A program made the position numbers and the translations under genes. Of a DNA stretch of 64,000 nucleotides, positions 43,878 to 51,931 are shown in pieces; position 1 is the stretch's first letter, and every line of letters begins with the position of its first letter. The stretch is from Chloroflexota bacterium. GTDB lineage: Bacteria; Chloroflexota; Anaerolineae; Anaerolineales; Villigracilaceae. The notes below the pieces were generated by a model that had not been told where the DNA came from, made no database searches, and saw nothing but the letters and a program-made list of their open reading frames with translations. Location of the stretch: positions 62,001 to 126,000 of the forward strand of contig JACRBJ010000087.1 of assembly GCA_016234555.1 (NCBI GenBank), written 5' to 3'.

Positions 43878-43992
43878 CGTTCTTGGCGCAATCACAGTGG
43901 CGGTTGTAATTGTCCTGGCCTCCATGCTTGTCGGTGGAATCCTGTATGTCGTGATCCGGGACACCCTCAGGCGAAAAATTCGTGGGGAATAA
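43870..43992 (+). CDS. 40-residue single-pass membrane peptide
   Basis: ATG at 43870 follows GGAGG by 5 bases. The peptide MTDVLGAITVAVVIVLASML continues to GGILYVVIRDTLRRKIRGE, a single transmembrane helix (residues ~6-29) with a positively charged tail, so N-out/C-in. The overlap with the preceding ORF and a 10-bp gap to parA argue that it is translated. Function unknown; small membrane peptides beside partition genes could be toxins or anchors. Confidence 0.55.
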   Translation: MTDVLGAITVAVVIVLASMLVGGILYVVIRDTLRRKIRGE

Positions 43993-44002
43993 GGATGCGG
44001 AC

Positions 44003-44773
44003 ATGACCACCAAGATCATCTGCATTGTCAATCAAAAGGGCGGGGTCGGCAAGACCAGCACCGCAGTCTCCCTCGCGCATGGACTGTCACAACAGAAGCG
44101 CAGGGTACTCCTGATCGACCTCGATCCACAGGGGCAGTCGGCCACAGCCCTTGGAAGAAATCCCGAGCCGGGTGTTTTCTATCTCCTGACAATGGGGACA
44201 ACCCAACAGGAAACTACCTTCCTGAATTCCTGGGTGCGCCTTTCAGGACGCGAGGGGCTGTATTTATTTCCCGGTGACCAGCAAACGATGGCAGCCCAGA
44301 CTGTATTGAACGCCCAGGACAAACCCATCTCCGCCATTCGCAGTTCGGTCAGCCGTTTTTTCAAGGAGGGACTGCACTACATCGTCTTCGACACCGCGCC
44401 CAGTGTAGGAGGAATTCAAGAACGCGCCGTCTGGGCATCGGACCTTGTCATCGTGCCCACCGCCACCGAATTCCTTTCCGCAGACGGCGTCTCCAAGGCG
44501 CTGCACATGATGAGCATTTTGCAGGAAAAGAAGAACTGGCGTGGGAACCTGCTGGGAGTCCTGCCCACCTTCTATGACGAGCAAACCCGTGAGAGTAAAG
44601 CCACGATGGAGTCGCTGCAGGAACGATTCCAAACCAGCCTGCTGCCTCCCATCCATCGCTCCACCCTGCTGCGGGAATGCGCCTCCCAGGGGCAGACCAT
44701 CTTCGAGATGGACCCACTCTGTCACGCCGCCAAGGAATATATGGCGTTGACCCGATTGGTCTTGAAGTATTAG
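44003..44773 (+). CDS. parA: ParA-family partition ATPase
   Basis: 256 residues from ATG at 44003 (AAGGA 7 bases upstream). The deviant Walker A motif KGGVGKTSTA (residues ~12-21) has the signature lysine, Walker A' LLIDLDPQGQSA follows, and Walker B-like FDTAPSVGG lies near residue 133. No N-terminal DNA-binding domain, so it is a Type Ib/Soj-like ParA. It would segregate or position the element together with the DNA-binding protein that follows 8 bp downstream. Confidence 0.92.
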   Translation: MTTKIICIVNQKGGVGKTSTAVSLAHGLSQQKRRVLLIDLDPQGQSATALGRNPEPGVFYLLTMGTTQQETTFLNSWVRLSGREGLYLFPGDQQTMAAQTVLNAQDKPISAIRSSVSRFFKEGLHYIVFDTAPSVGGIQERAVWASDLVIVPTATEFLSADGVSKALHMMSILQEKKNWRGNLLGVLPTFYDEQTRESKATMESLQERFQTSLLPPIHRSTLLRECASQGQTIFEMDPLCHAAKEYMALTRLVLKY

Positions 44774-44781
44774 GGGTGAAT

Positions 44782-45399
44782 ATGACAACCAGACGCAATC
44801 CATTCGACAATCCATCCACTGTTTCCGCACAGGCGATCCCGCCGGACATCTATGAAAACCTTCGCGTTGCCAAACCCCGCAAGCGCAACCGCCGATGGGA
44901 GAAGCAGCATCAAAGTCACAAGGCAGTCTATCGCGGCGTGGATCCAAAACTGGCACTCCAGATCAAGTCCATCGCCGCTGAACTTTTGATCCCCGAAGGT
45001 GAGGTCGCGCGCGCCGTGATCGAGCATGCGCTGCGCAGGTATGAACTGGGCGGTCTCGAACTTCATCCGCGTCCCAACCCATATCGAATGCGCATGACCC
45101 TGTTCCCGTCCTCCGATTCAACCCATCGTTCCAACAAACCAGTGAAACCCGCAAGACCAGCGAAACAAAAACGAAGCGAGGCATTGTGGAAAGTCATCAC
45201 CACCTGGCGCGGCTTTCCACCCGAACTCAAACGCGAACTCGCCGACCTTGCTTCCGATGATGGGTTGAATGTGCCCGTCGGCGAACTGATCACCGCCTTG
45301 CTGCGTTTCGGCTTGAAGGACTATAAGCGCGGGCTGTTGACTCTTGAGCCGGTGCAAAAAAGAACCATCTTTACGCTGGCGCTGGAGGGCAATCCATGA
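44782..45399 (+). CDS. Duplicated-domain DNA-binding protein (ParB-like partner)
   Basis: 205 residues. Two related segments can be aligned: residues 49-95 (VDPKLALQIKSIAAELLIPE ... YELGGLEL) and 139-188 (FPPELKRELADLASDDGLNV ... YKRGLLTL), each a helix pair ending in a Tyr-x2-Gly-Leu-x-Leu strand. The linker is basic and Pro-rich (NKPVKPARPAKQKR). The fold resembles ribbon-helix-helix or short HTH proteins but no family is certain. As the gene after parA it is the best candidate for the centromere-binding protein, possibly of the repeats at 43444-43484. Its stop overlaps the next start (ATGA). Confidence 0.65.
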   Translation: MTTRRNPFDNPSTVSAQAIPPDIYENLRVAKPRKRNRRWEKQHQSHKAVYRGVDPKLALQIKSIAAELLIPEGEVARAVIEHALRRYELGGLELHPRPNPYRMRMTLFPSSDSTHRSNKPVKPARPAKQKRSEALWKVITTWRGFPPELKRELADLASDDGLNVPVGELITALLRFGLKDYKRGLLTLEPVQKRTIFTLALEGNP

Positions 45400-45608
45400 A
45401 CCTCCGCCAAAAACAAATCCATAAAGGAAATATGAAAGCCACCGTAGGCGGCACAGAAGACGCGCCGCCCGCGCTTTGTCCACCTAACGCCCACGTTCCC
45501 GCCTACGTCAAACGCACAGGATGGGCTGGGTTAAATGAAATCGAGCGAATGGGATGTGCGAGACCTCCCGAGGGGGAATGTCTCTTTTCCGAATGGGAGG
45601 CGATATGA
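45396..45608 (+). CDS. Small Cys-containing protein coupled to the replication gene
   Basis: 70 residues with three cysteines (ALCPPNAH, MGCARP, GECLF) and no recognised family. It starts at an ATGA overlap with the preceding gene and ends in another ATGA overlap with the replication gene at 45605, strong support that it is translated. May be a small metal-binding or regulatory protein controlling initiator synthesis. Confidence 0.6.
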   Translation: MNLRQKQIHKGNMKATVGGTEDAPPALCPPNAHVPAYVKRTGWAGLNEIERMGCARPPEGECLFSEWEAI

Positions 45609-47530
45609 CAAATATTCAGGAAGCCTGGCAATCAGTGTTGAGTCAACTCCAAATAGACTTGCCGCGCGCCTCGTTTGAAACCTGGGTGCGCGACACGGAG
45701 GTGATGTCCCTCGAAAGGAATGTACTGACGATCAGCGCGCGCAATGCCTATGCAAAGGATTGGTTGGAGTCGCGTCTGACGAGCACCGCGCAGGAACTGT
45801 TGATCGGCGTTTTGAATCAATCCGTGTCCATTCAATTCGTGGTTCAAGATTCTGCAGATGAAGAGTTGGAATCTGACGACGATGAGGAGGAAGCCGAACA
45901 GGATGTTGCCATTGAAGCGGTGCAATGGCTGGACTACGACAAGATCGTCCAACCGCATAAACAGGTGGTGGTGAAGGGCTACCTGCGCCGGCTGGGGATG
46001 GAGATCGGTCCGAAGGCGATCTGGCTCTATATCGGTTTTCACCAGGCAGCCTGGAGGGTGCATGCGAAAGGAAGGGAATCCGGTATGGCTCTGCACAGCC
46101 ACGATGTCATGCGATTCAGCGGGCTGAGTTTTGGCGCCTTCTGGAGGTTATTGCGGCACAAGGGCATCCAATCCGAACTGGGTGGATTGGTGCAACGCGT
46201 GGACCCAGCGCATGAGCGTAAATACCATCGCGGGCGGGATGGCCGCCCGCATCGCATTCCGATCCGTTACCGGGTCTGCATGACTCCGCGTCTGACCCGC
46301 GCAGATGCCACGGCTATATATTCACGAATAAGGGTTTTATTGGACCGGGGCACACCCATCCTGAATGCCTTGCAGGAACTCCTGGCAGCGGAAGATGTTA
46401 TGGAGTTACTTACTCCCGGCGAGTCCGCAAATCCAAATATTCCCTTTGATACCGTGATGGACATGGCGCGTTTGGAAACGGGTGGCGTGTTAGATCACCA
46501 GGTGGATCACCTGGCGCAGGAACTGCATCGCAGGATCATCAACTCCCTGGGCGATATTCACATCACACACTACTTCATCTCGGAAACGATCAAAAGCTTC
46601 AACCTGACTCCTGCGCAGGCCTGGCTGGTGACGGTGGCGCGCGACATGGCCTATCTAAACTCGCGCACCGGCGAACGGCGCGAAGTGGTTACGTTCAAGG
46701 AGGGGTATCGGGAGATGGCTGCCTTGATCGGCTCCAAGCGCTACAAGACTGTGCAGACCTGGCTCAATCCACATTGGAGCAAAGAGCAGCGCGGCGGAGA
46801 TTTGACCCGCTTTCTGATCGAGGTGGAAAGTCCTGAATCAAATACCTATCCAGATCTGCGTGTGGAAAACATGTCACGCAGTTTTCGGGTGCTTTTGGAT
46901 GAACCCCTGGACGCAAATGGAAGGAATAAGGCGGGCGCAAATGGCACGAATAGGGTGGACGCAGATGGAAGTAATAGCCGGACGCAAATGGAAGGATTAC
47001 TGGACGCGAATGGCAGCAATATGGTGGTCGCAAATGGCACTGCTTTAAACTCTTTTAAACACCCTTTAAACACTGACAAGAAAAACACTTCCACCACCCA
47101 ACACGCACTAAAGGCGGAGTGGGCGGTGCCGCAGTATTGGGAACTCGAAACCCTGCTTGGACAAAATGACGTGCATCCCAAGGTCCAACGCGAACTCCTG
47201 GAAGTCCAGGCTTCCGTGCATGCCTTTGTCTCATGGGTGCTGTATGTTGCCAGCCCGCAAAGTGGGAATCTTTCCGATCCATTGGGGTATGCCATCAGCC
47301 GATTGCGGGAACACTCCCTGCGCGAGGCGCGCGGAGTCTTCCGACAGTTTGCAGACCTGCCACCCGCAGAACTTTTGATGCTGATCGACTCCATCCCGCA
47401 AAGCGCGTATGCCATGCCCGTGCAGGTCGATCATCCCCTCGCGTCAGCCTGGAAGAAGGCAATGGGAGCAAACAATCATACCCTGCCGGCCGTGCGTCAA
47501 ATCCTCTTTGGACAAGGAACCAGTGAATAA
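45605..47530 (+). CDS. Putative replication initiator with captured DnaA domain I
   Basis: 641 residues. Residues 1-80 align to the host DnaA domain I encoded at 23996-25354 with about 46 of 76 identities by hand count (for example AWQSVL, PRAS, TWVRDT, RNAYA, DWLESRL, LLIG). An acidic linker (ESDDDEEEAEQD) follows. The remaining ~510 residues do not match DnaA: there is no Walker A, and two helix-turn-helix-like regions are seen near residues 135-200 and 350-400 (LTPAQAWLVTVARDM, GYREMAALIGSKRYKTVQTW). DnaA domain I recruits DnaB and other partners, so this protein probably loads the host helicase at its own origin. Iteron-like repeats lie inside the gene. Confidence 0.7.
   Translation: MTNIQEAWQSVLSQLQIDLPRASFETWVRDTEVMSLERNVLTISARNAYAKDWLESRLTSTAQELLIGVLNQSVSIQFVVQDSADEELESDDDEEEAEQDVAIEAVQWLDYDKIVQPHKQVVVKGYLRRLGMEIGPKAIWLYIGFHQAAWRVHAKGRESGMALHSHDVMRFSGLSFGAFWRLLRHKGIQSELGGLVQRVDPAHERKYHRGRDGRPHRIPIRYRVCMTPRLTRADATAIYSRIRVLLDRGTPILNALQELLAAEDVMELLTPGESANPNIPFDTVMDMARLETGGVLDHQVDHLAQELHRRIINSLGDIHITHYFISETIKSFNLTPAQAWLVTVARDMAYLNSRTGERREVVTFKEGYREMAALIGSKRYKTVQTWLNPHWSKEQRGGDLTRFLIEVESPESNTYPDLRVENMSRSFRVLLDEPLDANGRNKAGANGTNRVDADGSNSRTQMEGLLDANGSNMVVANGTALNSFKHPLNTDKKNTSTTQHALKAEWAVPQYWELETLLGQNDVHPKVQRELLEVQASVHAFVSWVLYVASPQSGNLSDPLGYAISRLREHSLREARGVFRQFADLPPAELLMLIDSIPQSAYAMPVQVDHPLASAWKKAMGANNHTLPAVRQILFGQGTSE
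46909..47049 (+). repeat. Six iteron-like direct repeats inside the initiator gene
   Basis: Units of 24, 24, 23, 22, 24 and 24 bp begin at 46909, 46933, 46957, 46980, 47002 and 47026, with consensus GGACGCAAATGGMAGNAATA. Units 1-3, 5 and 6 encode DANGxN-like peptides, but unit 4 lies in a different reading frame (reads as TQMEGLL) because unit 3 is 23 bp and unit 4 is 22 bp. Conservation is therefore at the DNA level, as expected for binding sites. Confidence 0.75.
47044..47071. other. AT-rich TTTAAAC repeat tract (possible unwinding element)
   Basis: TTTAAAC recurs at 47044-47050, 47054-47060 and 47065-47071, spaced about one helical turn, directly after the iteron-like units. Iterons plus an AT-rich repeat tract form a classic plasmid-type origin; that it is an origin is inference. 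Confidence 0.5.
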
Positions 47531-48659
47531 CATGCAACTGCATTTTTTAGTTACTTCCGAGCAACGCGCAATGGGCGCGATATTTTTCGACAACATGAAT
47601 GAGAACATTCTGGCTTTTGTGTATCCAACCGATGCCGCGCGCACTTTCCATACCTTCTTCTGTCCACCCCTGCGCATCATTGCCTTGAGTGCTGATGGAG
47701 AGGTCCTCTTTGATCAGGTGATCGGACCCTGGAAATTTGTGAGACTGCCTGAATGTCGCTATGTGATCGAGACCGCTCCAAAGGTGGATTATCGCCCGTA
47801 TGTAAATACCATCCTCGCCATTTCGCCTTATCTACCACAAAGCGGTGCAATGGACGCAAGTATCCGCATGGATAGTCTGTTGTTCGCCCTGCTTGCCGAA
47901 GCCGTGGCAGACATCCGCCGCATCCGTGAAGTCCATCAGGGAGTGGTACGGTCCGAAATCCAGAGAAGAAAATTCGAAGCTTGGGAGCGCGGGCAGATCG
48001 TAAGTTCGGCCGGCTTTATCCTGGATTTCTCCCGCGCCTGGAACCTGCCCGATGGCGCTGTAAAACTATCCCATTCCGTGCTGCAAGCCGAGGAGCCTTA
48101 TCTGGATGAGATCGTGGCGGCATCGGTTGGGGGCATCCCCTGGCGGCACGAATTCCCCAATGCCTGCATGCGCTGCGGCAAGCCCGGTTCGTGGCGTCCG
48201 ATCTTGAGTCCTGCCCCGGACGCGCCGGTGGAAATCGTCTGGCGGTACCAGCGACCGGAGAATGCCATCCCGATCTGCCATCACTGCACCGAGACACTTG
48301 ATCTTTTGAGGAGCGAGGCCTTGCAGCTTGACCTGGTCTGGGGATTATGGGGACCTCGCTTTGAAGCCTTCTGGCAGTGGCATCGAGCCATGAAGAACAA
48401 CCACCTGCCGGAATGGGATCCATGTGTTCATCCTTTGTGGCCGCCGGAATTTGGCGGGGTCACCTGGGAATCCGGCAGCGGTGCCTTGAGCCATGCCCAA
48501 CCTCGTCCGCCACATGACATTGACCGCAACGAACAGCACATGTCGGCTTTGCGTCGGGCACTGTATAGCAAACGCTTTCGCGGACGACACCTGGGCGATG
48601 CCCCTTTGCAGAAACTATTAGACTTCCGCCTCGATACTTCCGAAGGAGACGCTTCATGA
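47523..48659 (+). CDS. Element protein with paired CxxC motifs
   Basis: 378 residues if GTG at 47523 is the start (AAGGA 4 bases upstream); ATG at 47532 is the alternative. A possible zinc finger is formed by CMRCGKPGSW and CHHCTETL about 50 residues apart in the C-terminal half. The rest is mixed alpha/beta with no recognised domain. It overlaps the end of the initiator gene by 8 bp and its stop overlaps the following start (ATGA), so it belongs to the same transcription unit. Function unknown; nucleic-acid binding is possible. Confidence 0.6.
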   Translation: MNNMQLHFLVTSEQRAMGAIFFDNMNENILAFVYPTDAARTFHTFFCPPLRIIALSADGEVLFDQVIGPWKFVRLPECRYVIETAPKVDYRPYVNTILAISPYLPQSGAMDASIRMDSLLFALLAEAVADIRRIREVHQGVVRSEIQRRKFEAWERGQIVSSAGFILDFSRAWNLPDGAVKLSHSVLQAEEPYLDEIVAASVGGIPWRHEFPNACMRCGKPGSWRPILSPAPDAPVEIVWRYQRPENAIPICHHCTETLDLLRSEALQLDLVWGLWGPRFEAFWQWHRAMKNNHLPEWDPCVHPLWPPEFGGVTWESGSGALSHAQPRPPHDIDRNEQHMSALRRALYSKRFRGRHLGDAPLQKLLDFRLDTSEGDAS

Positions 48660-49537
48660 CCTTTTTTGCATTTCTCGGCGCGCTTAGTTTGAGCGTGCTG
48701 GCTTTTGAAATGATGTCAGTTTTTCAATCTGCCTTCAGCACCTTTGGCGGCAACCGTCTGATGAATTTCCAATCCTCCACTCCAACCAAGAGACGTTCGA
48801 CGTGGGAGGCTTTGTTGGTCGCCATCCTACCCGGTCGCTTTGATCCCGACCAGGCAAAGAATATGGCGGATGTGATCAGTCTGCTGCGAAGAGCAGGATA
48901 TCCGTATGACACACCGGGCGAATTCTATGCCGCAGTTATCCGTGACTTTTCGCTCTTTCTTGCGGTGGGCGGGGCGCTTGCAGGCGCACTAGCCGCTATG
49001 AACATCATCGCGGCTGCGCCAGTGATTGCCTTGATCTTTGTCTTTCTGGGTTTGCGCCGACCTTACGCGCGCTTAAAGTCTTTGGCGAAGAAACGCGCCG
49101 AAGGCTTGCGTAACAACATGCTGATCGGCTTGTCTGTGTTGAGTTCGCTGTTATCCTCAGGAATTGGCGTGCAGGAGGCGTTGCGCCGCGCGTCCACCGT
49201 TGGCGGACCGTTCTGTAACCTGTTGGGGCTGCTGGTGGCGCGCATGGAGGTTGAGGATTTTACGAAAGCAGTGGAAGTCGCACGGGCTCATCTCCCGGAT
49301 CCTACCGATGTGGAAGCCAATCTCTTCCTGCGCGACATTTTTGATTTCTTCGCCAACAACCGCCCGGTGCTATCCAGTGTGCAGGGCTTGCAGGAATCCG
49401 TCCATCGTTCCGTAGTGGAGACAACAGAAGCCCGTGCAGCCCTGGTGCGTCAGCGGGCCGGCTTGTTTGGCGTGATGGCTGTGCTTGGGCTGGTGCTGGC
49501 AATCATCGCGCCGTTTATGGGCGCGGGGCTGATGTAA
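48656..49537 (+). CDS. T2SS-F/TadC-like membrane protein
   Basis: 293 residues. Hydrophobic segments at about 4-20, 100-125 and 268-290 flank a cytoplasmic helical domain (RAEGLRNNMLIGLSVLSSLL ... LVARMEVEDFTKAVEVARAH), the pattern of GspF/TadC inner-membrane proteins of type II/type IV pilus systems. No ATPase, pilin or secretin gene is adjacent, so a full Tad system is not present here. It may work with host parts or in DNA transfer. Overlaps the preceding gene (ATGA). Confidence 0.7.
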   Translation: MTFFAFLGALSLSVLAFEMMSVFQSAFSTFGGNRLMNFQSSTPTKRRSTWEALLVAILPGRFDPDQAKNMADVISLLRRAGYPYDTPGEFYAAVIRDFSLFLAVGGALAGALAAMNIIAAAPVIALIFVFLGLRRPYARLKSLAKKRAEGLRNNMLIGLSVLSSLLSSGIGVQEALRRASTVGGPFCNLLGLLVARMEVEDFTKAVEVARAHLPDPTDVEANLFLRDIFDFFANNRPVLSSVQGLQESVHRSVVETTEARAALVRQRAGLFGVMAVLGLVLAIIAPFMGAGLM

Positions 49538-49543
49538 CAGCCG

Positions 49544-50995
49544 ATGAATAACCAAAATTCGAAATCAGCGTGGCCGACCCTGTCGGTGGGAACTATCTAT
49601 TTTTGGGGACTCGTGTTGCTGCTGTCCATTGGTCTCTTTTTTCTTGTGCGCCACTATACAGCCTGTTGGCAGTTGACCGCCCTCCCTGGAATCCTACCTT
49701 CTTATTGCGGATCGGAAAATCTCCCAAGCAAGCCTGACCATAATCTCGAAGGTGCGCCCATTGCAGACATTCCAGTGGATATTGAAATTCCACAAGTGGA
49801 AATGCCCCAATGGGATGGCGGCAGCCGTATCAATATCGTGTTCTTCGGTCTGCGGGGCGGCGAGATCAACGGGGCAGATTGCCCGGCCTGTATCGATACA
49901 ATCATTTTGCTGACCGTGGATCCAGTGACAAAAACAGCGGGCATGTTATCCATCCCGCGTGACATGTGGGTCAAGATTCCAGGTTTTGGCTACAGCCGCA
50001 TCAACACCGCCTGGACAATCGGGGAGGGCGCAAAACTGCCCAGTGGCGGACCGGGTCTGGCAATGGAAACAGTTTCCCAATTCATTGGTGTTCCAGTCCA
50101 TTATTATGTCCAGGTTGATTTTGGAACTTTTGTGTCGTTCATCAACCTGATAGGCGGTATCGACGTTTATATCGATGAACGAATGGTATTAGACCCGGCG
50201 GGTACCGGGCAGGATCATTTTGTGTTTACCCCCGGCGACATTCGCCACCTAAACGGAAAGCGCGCTCTTGCGTATGCTCGTTGCCGCCATGAGTCCCAGG
50301 GTTGCACGGGCGGCGATGTGGGTCGCGCAAAACGGCAGCAGCAGGTCATCCTAGCGGTACGGGATAAGGTGCTCGACCCGGCCTATTTTCCCCAACTCCT
50401 GGTGCAAGCCCCGCAACTATACAACGAATTCTCATCCGGCATCCACACGAACATGGCGCTCGAAGATGCCCTGAAACTGGCGGTGCTCGCAAAAGACATC
50501 CCCATTTTATCCATCCGCCAGGGTGTGATCGATAACAACATGGCTCTCTTTGCGAATGTCACGCTTGGCGGAGTCCCAGCCAGCGTCCTACGACCCATCC
50601 CGGATATGATCCGCATCCTGCGCGATGAAATATTTATCCCCGGTGGACCACTCAGCCCACTTGCGCAAGGTGATCCGAGGACATTGATGCAGGCGGACTC
50701 GGCAAGAGTGAGGTTGGTAAACAACACTTACACGGCGGATTTGGATGTGCGCACTGCCAGTTTCCTGACAGCACAAGGGATGCAGGTGACGGAATATGGT
50801 GTTCCCAGTGGGTGGTCCCAGCAAACTGTGCTGATTGTGTATTCCCCAAAGTTGTATGCCCTACGTTATCTGACCGATACCTTTGGGGGAGCGGGCAGTA
50901 ACCAGATCGTATTCAAGCCTGACCCGGCTGCGACGGTCGATATTGAGATACGCATTGGAGAAGATTGGGCAGGTGGGATGCCCGCCGGGTATTAA
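49544..50995 (+). CDS. LytR-CpsA-Psr (LCP) family protein
   Basis: 483 residues with one N-terminal membrane anchor (IYFWGLVLLLSIGLFFLV). The extracellular LCP domain (about 95-260) contains DTIILLTVDP, GMLSIPRDMWVKIPGFGYSR and KRALAYARCRHESQG; the Arg and Asp residues bind the polyprenyl-phosphate sugar. A C-terminal LytR_C-like domain spans about 390-480. LCP enzymes attach polymers to the cell wall, and here the usual peptidoglycan partner is uncertain. A broken partial copy of the C-terminal half lies at 55743-56384. Confidence 0.9.
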   Translation: MNNQNSKSAWPTLSVGTIYFWGLVLLLSIGLFFLVRHYTACWQLTALPGILPSYCGSENLPSKPDHNLEGAPIADIPVDIEIPQVEMPQWDGGSRINIVFFGLRGGEINGADCPACIDTIILLTVDPVTKTAGMLSIPRDMWVKIPGFGYSRINTAWTIGEGAKLPSGGPGLAMETVSQFIGVPVHYYVQVDFGTFVSFINLIGGIDVYIDERMVLDPAGTGQDHFVFTPGDIRHLNGKRALAYARCRHESQGCTGGDVGRAKRQQQVILAVRDKVLDPAYFPQLLVQAPQLYNEFSSGIHTNMALEDALKLAVLAKDIPILSIRQGVIDNNMALFANVTLGGVPASVLRPIPDMIRILRDEIFIPGGPLSPLAQGDPRTLMQADSARVRLVNNTYTADLDVRTASFLTAQGMQVTEYGVPSGWSQQTVLIVYSPKLYALRYLTDTFGGAGSNQIVFKPDPAATVDIEIRIGEDWAGGMPAGY

Positions 50996-51161
50996 TCTGA
51001 TACCCAAACAGCGATTCTATTTCGGGTCACCAATCGATTGTATATTTTTTATTTTGCTGTACAATAATTTTGTGGGGTTATTCACAAGCCAGTATTTTCG
51101 TTTGGTGGAACAATACAGCAAACGTCGGTCAAATCCGTATCATGCATAAAGGAGAGTGCCC

Positions 51162-51440
51162 ATGAAAAGATACGCGCGTGTGACCTATGTTGCACTGTTG
51201 GTTGTGTTTCTGACAGTATGCGCAGCACCAATTCAAATTTCACCAACAACTTCGCCGACGCAAACTCTGACTTCTGCCAAGGATTTGATAAAACCCGGGG
51301 ACAAGATTGGCGAAATGGTCATAGAGCGTGAAGATAGCAAGCATTTCTACTGGCTCGTGGACTCCTGCAATTTCGATTTGACAATCACCAAACCACACTC
51401 GCAAACTATGGCAAAGACCCAGAAACGAAATGGCCCTTGA
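51162..51440 (+). pseudogene. Truncated lipoprotein gene
   Basis: Starts MKRYARVTYVALLVVFLTVC (lipobox cysteine) with AGGAG upstream, and its middle part (KPGDKIGEMVIE) resembles the lipoprotein at 62889-63422 (NPGDKICDFLIT). After about residue 80 the frame runs out of homology, becoming KPHSQTMAKTQ, and stops at 51440. The overlapping frame carries an esterase-like scrap (51404-51505), so the gene is a mosaic remnant. Confidence 0.6.
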
Positions 51441-51505
51441 TCGTTTACCTGCATGACGCCGAATTGCGCGGTACAAACCCGGACTTTATATGGAAGCAAA
51501 CATGA
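51404..51505 (+). pseudogene. Fragment of an esterase/PHB-depolymerase-like gene
   Basis: Read in the frame of 51404, the DNA encodes NYGKDPETKWPLIVYLHD then AELRGTNPDFIWKQT, like the start of alpha/beta hydrolases of the poly(3-hydroxybutyrate) depolymerase/phospholipase type (KWPLILFLHGAGERG in the family). The first nucleophile region is missing and a stop follows. A relic of a rearrangement. Confidence 0.5.
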
Positions 51506-51852
51506 ATGCACTCCAAAAGGAACACCCCTACTCGAAAGAATTCGGGGACTTTATAAAGTTTCTTCAATCGTTATGGGGCATCCTGGCGGAAATCTCTGTG
51601 TTCTTTCCGCTCTCCAATGTCTTACTGAAAGCCATCCCGCTTGGCTATGCAGTAGACGACTCCCTTGATGCGCTGGAATACCTTTCCCCGGCACTCGTCA
51701 CTACATTGGTTACTGTCCCAACCATATTCATCATCCTGCAGACGTTCCGCCAGGATTATGATTTACGCACCAGTAAACAAAAAATTGCCATGCCACGTCT
51801 GGCATGGATTTCCTTTGGACTTGGCGCCCCATCATTATTACCGGAAATTTGA
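51502..51852 (+). CDS. Small membrane protein, possibly truncated
   Basis: 116 residues from ATG at 51502, which overlaps the end of the esterase scrap (ATGA). Two or three hydrophobic segments (LWGILAEISVFFPLSNVLL, ALVTTLVTVPTIFIIL and a short C-terminal one) point to an inner-membrane protein. The end after GAPSLLPEI looks abrupt, so the original gene may have been longer. Not recognised. Confidence 0.5.
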   Translation: MNALQKEHPYSKEFGDFIKFLQSLWGILAEISVFFPLSNVLLKAIPLGYAVDDSLDALEYLSPALVTTLVTVPTIFIILQTFRQDYDLRTSKQKIAMPRLAWISFGLGAPSLLPEI

Positions 51853-51931
51853 TACTGGCAGTCAGGCTAATTCCATCGAGAAATGTCATGATTTTCAAAT
51901 CTTCCAATTTTGTTTCGAAAGGAGAAATGAG

